Below, one piece after another: positions 5,829 to 9,568 of a stretch of DNA of 9,568 nucleotides. This DNA comes from Altererythrobacter sp. (GTDB lineage: Bacteria; Pseudomonadota; Alphaproteobacteria; Sphingomonadales; Sphingomonadaceae). Each line of letters starts with the position of its first letter. The first letter of the stretch is position 1. The stretch spans positions 1-9,568 of the forward strand of contig JALZVZ010000260.1 in assembly GCA_023299945.1 (NCBI GenBank), in the 5' to 3' direction. Below the pieces are notes generated by a model that was not told the DNA's origin, searched no databases, and was given only the letters and a program-made list of their open reading frames with translations. The translations under genes were made by a program, and so were the position numbers.

Positions 5829-7274
5829 ATGATGACTGACCAGACTAACTTTGTCGCCGCCGCATTGGCGCTTTTGGGCCCGCGCGGTTTTACCTGCGAC
5901 CCCGATTTGCTGGAGCCATGGCTGACTGATTGGCGCGGACGTTATAGCGGCGCTGCATTGGGTATGGCCGCACCTGCTTCCACCGCAGAAGTCGCTGCAT
6001 TTGTAAAATTATGCGCGGAACATTCAGTGCCGATTGTCCCCCAAGGCGGAAACAGCGGCATGTCAGGCGGCGCGACGCCTGATAATAGCGGTGCGTCTGT
6101 CATATTATCGCTGCGCCGGATGAATGCAGTGCGCGAGTTTGATGTCGGCGGCCAAAGCATTGTTTGTGATGCTGGCGTTATCCTACAAAACCTTCACGAA
6201 ACGGCAGAGGCTCAGAACCTGCGCTTCCCCCTTACCCTGGGCGGGAAGGGTTCAGCGACGATTGGCGGTTTGATCTCGACCAATGCCGGCGGCACGCAGG
6301 TGCTGCGCCACGGGACAATGCGTGCGCAGGTTCTGGGCGTCGAGGCAGTGCTGGCCGATGGGCAGATATTTGACGGGCTAACCGCGCTGAAGAAAGACAA
6401 TCGCGGGTTTGATTTGAAGCAAATGCTGATCGGGTCAGAGGGGACCCTGGGTATTGTGACAGCAGCAACCTTGCGACTGGTGCCTGCGATTGGAGAGCGA
6501 ATTGTCGTTTGGGCGGGTTTGCAATCGATCCATGATGCGCGCCGCTTGCTGGTGGATTGTCAGCGCACCTTGCCCGATGCGCTTGAGGGGTTCGAAGTCG
6601 TGCCGCACCACTGCCTTGAGGCGGTGCTGAACAATGAAGTGGACGCGCGCAATCCTCTGGAAACAATGCATCCGTGGAACGCTCTGCTGGAGTTTGTGAC
6701 GACGGACAGTGACGCAGACGCGCTGAGGGAAGCGGTCGAAACAGTTCTCGGCGCTGCTTTGGAGGCGCAGCTCGTTAGCGATGTCGTGATCGCCAGCAAT
6801 GAAACACAGGCGGAGGCATTCTGGCATTTGCGCGATTCGATTTCTGCTGCAGAACGCGCGATTGGCCCCGCGATGCAGCATGATATTTCTGTGCCGGTCG
6901 CCAAGATGCCAGACTTTATCGCCGAGGTAAGCCCGGCTGTGGAAGCACGTTTTGATGGCACAATAGCCGCCTGTTTTGGTCATTTGGGCGACGGGAACGT
7001 GCATTTCCATGTTCTTGCGCCTCCTGCTGTAACACCGGGCGAATGGGAAGAAGCGCAGGGCAAAGACATTTCTGCATTTGTGCATGACGCCGTGACCCGC
7101 TTTGGCGGCTCAATCAGCGCAGAACACGGCATCGGCCAGATGAAGCGCGATGAACTGGGCCGATTGGGCGATCCGGTATCCTTGGTGATGATGCGGCAGG
7201 TGAAGCAGGCGCTCGACCCGCAAGGCATTCTCAACCCCGGCAAACTCGTGCCGCTTGCACCCGCTGGCGCTTAG
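5829..7274 (+). CDS. FAD-linked D-2-hydroxyacid dehydrogenase (D-2-hydroxyglutarate / D-lactate dehydrogenase type)
   Basis: A 481-residue flavoprotein of the GlcD/D2HGDH branch of the vanillyl-alcohol-oxidase family. It probably oxidises a D-2-hydroxyacid to the 2-oxoacid and passes electrons to a carrier. The N-terminal FAD domain shows PQGGNSGMSGG (71-81), GGLISTNAGGTQVLRHG (146-162) and GSEGTLGIVT (202-211). The C-terminal substrate domain carries GHLGDGNVHFH (384-394) with H385 and H392, and E432 in AEHGIG, the ligands of the catalytic metal in this family. It ends in the typical LDPQGILNPGK (462-472). Length is complete. ATG 5829 is followed directly by ATG 5832; AGGC at 5821-5824 suits the second slightly better. 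D-2-hydroxyglutarate and D-lactate cannot be told apart from sequence, but the stretch around FWHLRDSISAAERA (331-344) looks more like the hydroxyglutarate group. Confidence 0.92.
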   Translation: MMTDQTNFVAAALALLGPRGFTCDPDLLEPWLTDWRGRYSGAALGMAAPASTAEVAAFVKLCAEHSVPIVPQGGNSGMSGGATPDNSGASVILSLRRMNAVREFDVGGQSIVCDAGVILQNLHETAEAQNLRFPLTLGGKGSATIGGLISTNAGGTQVLRHGTMRAQVLGVEAVLADGQIFDGLTALKKDNRGFDLKQMLIGSEGTLGIVTAATLRLVPAIGERIVVWAGLQSIHDARRLLVDCQRTLPDALEGFEVVPHHCLEAVLNNEVDARNPLETMHPWNALLEFVTTDSDADALREAVETVLGAALEAQLVSDVVIASNETQAEAFWHLRDSISAAERAIGPAMQHDISVPVAKMPDFIAEVSPAVEARFDGTIAACFGHLGDGNVHFHVLAPPAVTPGEWEEAQGKDISAFVHDAVTRFGGSISAEHGIGQMKRDELGRLGDPVSLVMMRQVKQALDPQGILNPGKLVPLAPAGA

Positions 7275-7345
7275 CCCTAAAGAGCGCATCGCGCGGCTTT
7301 CGAGGGAGACTGGACGGCCGTTTAGGACTGATCACTTTATTTTTC

Positions 7346-7350
7346 CGGAG
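7346..7350 (+). promoter_or_regulatory. Ribosome binding site of the SapC-family gene
   Basis: CGGAG, 8 bases before ATG 7359. It supports this start, which also gives the usual family N-terminus. The 84-base gap from the dehydrogenase stop shows no clear terminator, so co-transcription is possible. Confidence 0.65.
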
Positions 7351-7358
7351 AATTTGCC

Positions 7359-8162
7359 ATGGCGACCGCGCCGCAACCTCAACTGCCACTGTTTTACAAA
7401 GACTTGATGCCGCTTAACAGCCGCGATCATGCAGGCTGGAACAGCAAGACTTTTGACGATGCCAGCTTCTTGGCTGAAACCCATGCAATCCCTGTGACCG
7501 TCGACGAATTCGTCGATGCACAGCGCTGCTACCCGATTGTTTTCACATCTGGTGAGGGCTCACTGCCAATCATCATGATGGGCCTCAATGAAGGGGTGAA
7601 CACATTCGTTGATGACAAAGGCAAGATGACCGAAAACGTTTATCTGCCTGCTTATGCGCGCCGCTATCCTTTCATGCTGGCTAAGCTGACACAGGAAACA
7701 GAAGAATTATCGCTGTGCTTTGACCCTGCATCAGGCGTTGTTGGCGAGTTTAAAGAAGGCAATGCGCTGTTTGAAAAAGACGCGCAGCCAACTGAATTCA
7801 CCAAGGGCATCCTCGATTTCTGTCAGAAGTTCGAAGAATCAGGCCAGCGCACAAAAGCCTTTATGGATGAGCTGGTAAAACACGATTTGCTGATGGATGG
7901 CGAAATTGCGATAACGCAAAATGATAAGCCGGATACACCATTCGTCTATCGCGGTTTCAAAATGGTCGACGAAGCCAAATTGCGCGAACTGCCAGCAGAA
8001 ACTGTTGAAGGGCTGAATAAGAACGGCATGCTTATGCTGATCCAAGCGCACCTCTTCTCGCTCAATTTGATGCGGACGATCTTCTCGCGCCAAGCAGCAC
8101 AGGGCAAGGTTCCTGAGGCACCTGCTGCAGAAGCTGAAAAAGCGCCTGCCAAGAAAAAATAA
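7359..8162 (+). CDS. SapC family protein
   Basis: A 267-residue protein recognised by the family start QLPLFYKDLMPLNSRDHAGW (8-27) and the stretch FVDAQRCYPIVFTSGEGSLP, which continues into YLPAYARRYPFML. It belongs to the family named after SapC, encoded beside the S-layer genes of Campylobacter fetus. Its biochemical role is not established. In many Alphaproteobacteria such genes stand beside TonB-dependent receptors; none is visible here. No signal peptide or membrane segment is seen. The end (about 249-267) is an Ala/Glu/Lys-rich tail finishing in KKK, probably disordered. A strong intrinsic terminator begins 25 bases after the stop codon. Confidence 0.93.
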   Translation: MATAPQPQLPLFYKDLMPLNSRDHAGWNSKTFDDASFLAETHAIPVTVDEFVDAQRCYPIVFTSGEGSLPIIMMGLNEGVNTFVDDKGKMTENVYLPAYARRYPFMLAKLTQETEELSLCFDPASGVVGEFKEGNALFEKDAQPTEFTKGILDFCQKFEESGQRTKAFMDELVKHDLLMDGEIAITQNDKPDTPFVYRGFKMVDEAKLRELPAETVEGLNKNGMLMLIQAHLFSLNLMRTIFSRQAAQGKVPEAPAAEAEKAPAKKK

Positions 8163-8186
8163 TTGCTCGGCTGAGCTTTGGTTAAA

Positions 8187-8226
8187 AAAGGGGGTGCTGC
8201 GGTTGAAACGCAGTGCCCCTTTTCTT
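8187..8226 (+). terminator. Intrinsic terminator of the SapC-family gene (possibly bidirectional)
   Basis: The stem pairs 8187-8201 with 8209-8223 around a 7-base loop (GTTGAAA). It contains CTGCG/CGCAG, two G-U pairs, four G-C pairs, one more G-U and three A-T pairs. TTTTCTT runs through 8220-8226. On the other strand the A-run at 8184-8189 becomes a T-run, so it could also stop transcription coming leftwards from the amidohydrolase gene. Confidence 0.88.
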
Positions 8227-8230
8227 ACAT
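8203..8230 (+). promoter_or_regulatory. Candidate promoter of the intergenic small RNA
   Basis: TTGAAA (8203-8208, five of six matches to the -35 consensus) and TTACAT (8225-8230, weak -10) are 16 bases apart. Start would fall near 8237, exactly where the first hairpin of the RNA begins. The -35 lies in the loop of the preceding terminator. Confidence 0.35.
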
Positions 8231-8236
8231 CCGGGT

Positions 8237-8363
8237 AGTCGGCGCGACATCCCCCCTGATTGATCGCGCCGGCGTCCATGCGGCCTGAAAAGGCAGCATG
8301 TTCTCCCTGAACCTTTCCCGAATTTCGGGCCGCTCCGTGCATTGATGCACGGGGCGGTTTTTT
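8237..8363 (+). ncRNA. Putative structured small RNA with C-rich loops
   Basis: About 127 bases between two terminators with no convincing ORF but near-continuous folding. Hairpin 1 is a 10-base-pair stem (8238-8247 with 8264-8273, one G-U) with a 16-base loop containing ATCCCCCCTG. Hairpin 2 is CATGC/GCATG (8277-8281, 8296-8300), a G-A mismatch, then GCCT/AGGC closed by a GAAA tetraloop (8287-8290). Two short helices may follow: GTTC/GAAC with loop TCCCT (8300-8312) and CCCGA/TCGGG (8317-8329). The terminator hairpin closes the 3' end. C-rich single-stranded loops facing Shine-Dalgarno sequences are a known theme of alphaproteobacterial trans-acting sRNAs, so a similar mode of action is inferred. 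It does not match SRP RNA, tmRNA or tRNA features that I know. It could instead be a processed 3' part of the sapC transcript. Confidence 0.5.
8330..8363 (+). terminator. Strong intrinsic terminator
   Basis: CCGCTCCGTGCA (8330-8341) pairs with TGCACGGGGCGG (8346-8357) over 12 base pairs with a single T-G pair, closed by TTGA and followed directly by six T (8358-8363). It points rightwards, so it does not belong to the minus-strand amidohydrolase gene that ends at 8375. A rightward transcript must reach it even though the previous terminator already ends the sapC transcript. Confidence 0.92.
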
Positions 8364-8374
8364 ATGGAAGGTAA

Positions 8375-9313
8375 TTATTCAGCCGCTTGCGCAAAATTTC
8401 CGCCTTCTGCCAAACGCGCCGTGACAGCGCCCAACTCTCGCACCATGCCCGCAAGCATTTTTGCCAGCGGTTTTGCTCCATCACTTAGCTCTGCCATCGA
8501 ATCATCAAGGTACAGGCTGCGGCAGACTTCCAATTGCATCGCATGCAGCCCGCGCGTCGGCCCTGCATGCGCATCCAAAACATAACCGCCAGAATAGGGG
8601 CGATTGTGACTGGCAGGCGAGCGCTGCCGATCAAGAAAGTTCAGCGCCCTTGCTGACAATCGATCATCGCAGGATGCGCCGAACCTGTCCCCGATCACAA
8701 AGCGGGCAATGTGATCCATCCCATAGCGCTTCTTGAGCGGCGGCATGGAATGAAAATCCACTAGCAAAGCCGCGCCCCAATGGTCGCGAATCCGGCCCAG
8801 CTCCTTGCTCAATGCGCTATGATAAGGGCCATGGATGTGATCGATCCGCGCATTCAGCTCTGCTAGCGGGATTTTTCCGCGCCAAATCTCACCAAAGTTG
8901 GGCAGGCGTCTTGGGATCAATCCCAAACCGCTGCGCGCACGGCGATTGGCCTGACTATGCAGCATGGGCTTTTTACCCGCCCCAATAATCATCTCCCAAT
9001 CCACATCCTCTTTCGAGCGATTGAGGTCGAGCATAGCCCGAGGCGCCTTCGCCATCAGCAGCGAGGCACCCGTTTGCTGAGCCACCATCTGCGCGATCTC
9101 GTCGATCAAGCGGTCTTCAAGGCGCAATTGCGAAAACGCAGGCTCGCGCATCTGCTCCAGAACATGGGCAGGATAGTCGCGGCCGCCATGAGGCGCAGCG
9201 ATCAATATGGGGATCGGCGGCTTTTTCGGCGCAAACAGCGAGTGAAAAGCGGCGCCGCCAATTTGCGAATCGTCCTTGGCCGAATCGGCTACCGTATTTT
9301 TGCGCTCATCCAT
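8375..9313 (-). CDS. N-formylglutamate amidohydrolase family protein
   Basis: A 312-residue zinc-dependent hydrolase family member (the N-formylglutamate amidohydrolase fold, Pfam PF05013). The founding enzyme releases formate and glutamate at the end of one histidine-degradation route. Family landmarks are visible: APHGGRDYP with H42 (40-48), E66/D67, DLNR (96-99), H161 and H165 in DHIHGPYH, LLVDFHSMP with H188 (183-191), NRPYSGGYV (237-245) and LEVCRSLYLD with E262 (261-270). Residues 1-30 are a variable extension. No other histidine-degradation gene is nearby, so the substrate may be something else. It is transcribed divergently from cpdR across a 97-base gap, an arrangement I recall in other Alphaproteobacteria. 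ATG 9313 gives the full domain; GAGAGGG lies 14 or more bases upstream, too far for a normal ribosome binding site. Confidence 0.9.
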   Translation of the reverse strand: MDERKNTVADSAKDDSQIGGAAFHSLFAPKKPPIPILIAAPHGGRDYPAHVLEQMREPAFSQLRLEDRLIDEIAQMVAQQTGASLLMAKAPRAMLDLNRSKEDVDWEMIIGAGKKPMLHSQANRRARSGLGLIPRRLPNFGEIWRGKIPLAELNARIDHIHGPYHSALSKELGRIRDHWGAALLVDFHSMPPLKKRYGMDHIARFVIGDRFGASCDDRLSARALNFLDRQRSPASHNRPYSGGYVLDAHAGPTRGLHAMQLEVCRSLYLDDSMAELSDGAKPLAKMLAGMVRELGAVTARLAEGGNFAQAAE

Positions 9314-9353
9314 CGCCCAAATTGCTGCCCTCTCTTGCGGTCTGTGTCAAAGC

Positions 9354-9367
9354 AGGTCAGCTAGGTC
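9354..9367. repeat. Short direct repeat in the amidohydrolase-cpdR divergent region
   Basis: AGGTC occurs twice (9354-9358 and 9363-9367) separated by AGCT, a 9-base period. On the minus strand a perfect TTGACA (9350-9345) stands beside it but lacks a clear -10. It could be a control site for either gene; evidence is weak. Confidence 0.25.
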
Positions 9368-9410
9368 CAAGGGAAAGATTTATTAAAACCTTCGCGCTAA
9401 GGAAGTGGAC

Positions 9411-9568
9411 ATGGATCAGAACGACAAACTCAAAATTCTCTTGGCTGAGGATGAAACTGCAATGCGCACCTATCTGGAGCGCGCTTTGACCAAGGCCGGA
9501 TATGCGGTTGTCACGGTTGATCGCGGCACAGAAGCTGTGCCTTTGTTGGAAAGCGAACATTTTGATCT
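9411..9568 (+). CDS. cpdR: Single-domain response regulator CpdR (3' end outside window)
   Basis: The first 52 residues of a receiver domain are visible. ILLAEDETAMRTYLERALTKAG carries the acidic pair E13-D14 that binds the metal at the phosphorylation site; the phospho-acceptor aspartate would follow right at the window edge (the sequence ends ...EHFDL, the usual run into it). The wording and spacing match alphaproteobacterial CpdR. In Caulobacter unphosphorylated CpdR localises ClpXP and promotes degradation of CtrA and other cell-cycle proteins, and phosphorylation through the CckA-ChpT relay blocks this. AAGGA (9399-9403) lies 7 bases before the ATG. No CtrA site (TTAA-N7-TTAA) is visible upstream. 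Assignment rests on the N-terminal third only. Confidence 0.82.
   Translation, partial: MDQNDKLKILLAEDETAMRTYLERALTKAGYAVVTVDRGTEAVPLLESEHFD

Noticed and set aside
5776..5832. 18-codon His-rich upstream ORF ending on the dehydrogenase start, resembling a leader peptide
   Set aside because: Its ATG is only 3 bases after the likely -10 and before the expected transcription start, and it has no Shine-Dalgarno. The five histidines are scattered, unlike a his attenuator.
7303..7309. AGGGAGA in the sapC leader, complementary to the TCTCCCT loop of the proposed small RNA
   Set aside because: A seven-base match is expected by chance in a window this long; it is too weak to name a target.
8278..8310. 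Ten-codon ORF inside the small-RNA interval
   Set aside because: No ribosome binding site, and its start lies within a stable stem.
9383..9400. TTAA followed by CTAA upstream of cpdR as a CtrA site
   Set aside because: The spacing is 10 bases rather than 7 and the second half is imperfect.

Overview
The window (9,568 bases) looks like an ordinary stretch of alphaproteobacterial chromosome, most likely from the Sphingomonadales/Erythrobacteraceae. Four things point there: a SapC-family protein, a CpdR-type single-domain response regulator next to an N-formylglutamate amidohydrolase-family gene, two secreted hypothetical proteins of a kind I associate with sphingomonads, and a LexA site of the alphaproteobacterial form GTTC-N7-GTTC. 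This placement rests on reading the sequence alone; no search was run.

Layout, left to right. The 3'-truncated end of a minus-strand gene (1-376) encodes an exported protein built of tandem 11-residue units. It diverges from uvrD (608-2932, +), a complete UvrD/PcrA-type DNA helicase. A perfect SOS box sits on the putative uvrD promoter just before the start codon. Downstream, 2978-3446 (+) holds a small HEPN-like gene that appears broken by a one-base frameshift. It meets the convergent DEAD-box RNA helicase gene rhlE (3443-4879, -) with overlapping stop codons. Behind rhlE, on the same strand, lies a cysteine-rich exported hypothetical protein (5051-5653, -). It diverges from an FAD-linked D-2-hydroxyacid dehydrogenase (5829-7274, +), which is followed by a SapC-family gene (7359-8162, +).

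Between sapC and the next gene are two strong intrinsic terminators about 140 bases apart. The roughly 125 bases ending at the second terminator contain no convincing ORF but fold as a chain of hairpins with C-rich loops. A promoter-like pair places the start exactly at the first stem. I read this as a previously undescribed small RNA, and it is the most interesting item in the window. The window closes with an N-formylglutamate amidohydrolase-family gene (8375-9313, -) and the divergently transcribed 5' part of cpdR (9411 onwards, +), a cell-cycle proteolysis regulator.

The genes do not form one pathway. They cover DNA repair (uvrD, SOS-controlled), RNA remodelling (rhlE), hydroxyacid oxidation, envelope or secreted proteins, and cell-cycle signalling. 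I see no CRISPR array, tRNA, rRNA, insertion sequence or prophage. The only accessory-looking piece is the low-GC, frameshifted HEPN-like gene between uvrD and rhlE.
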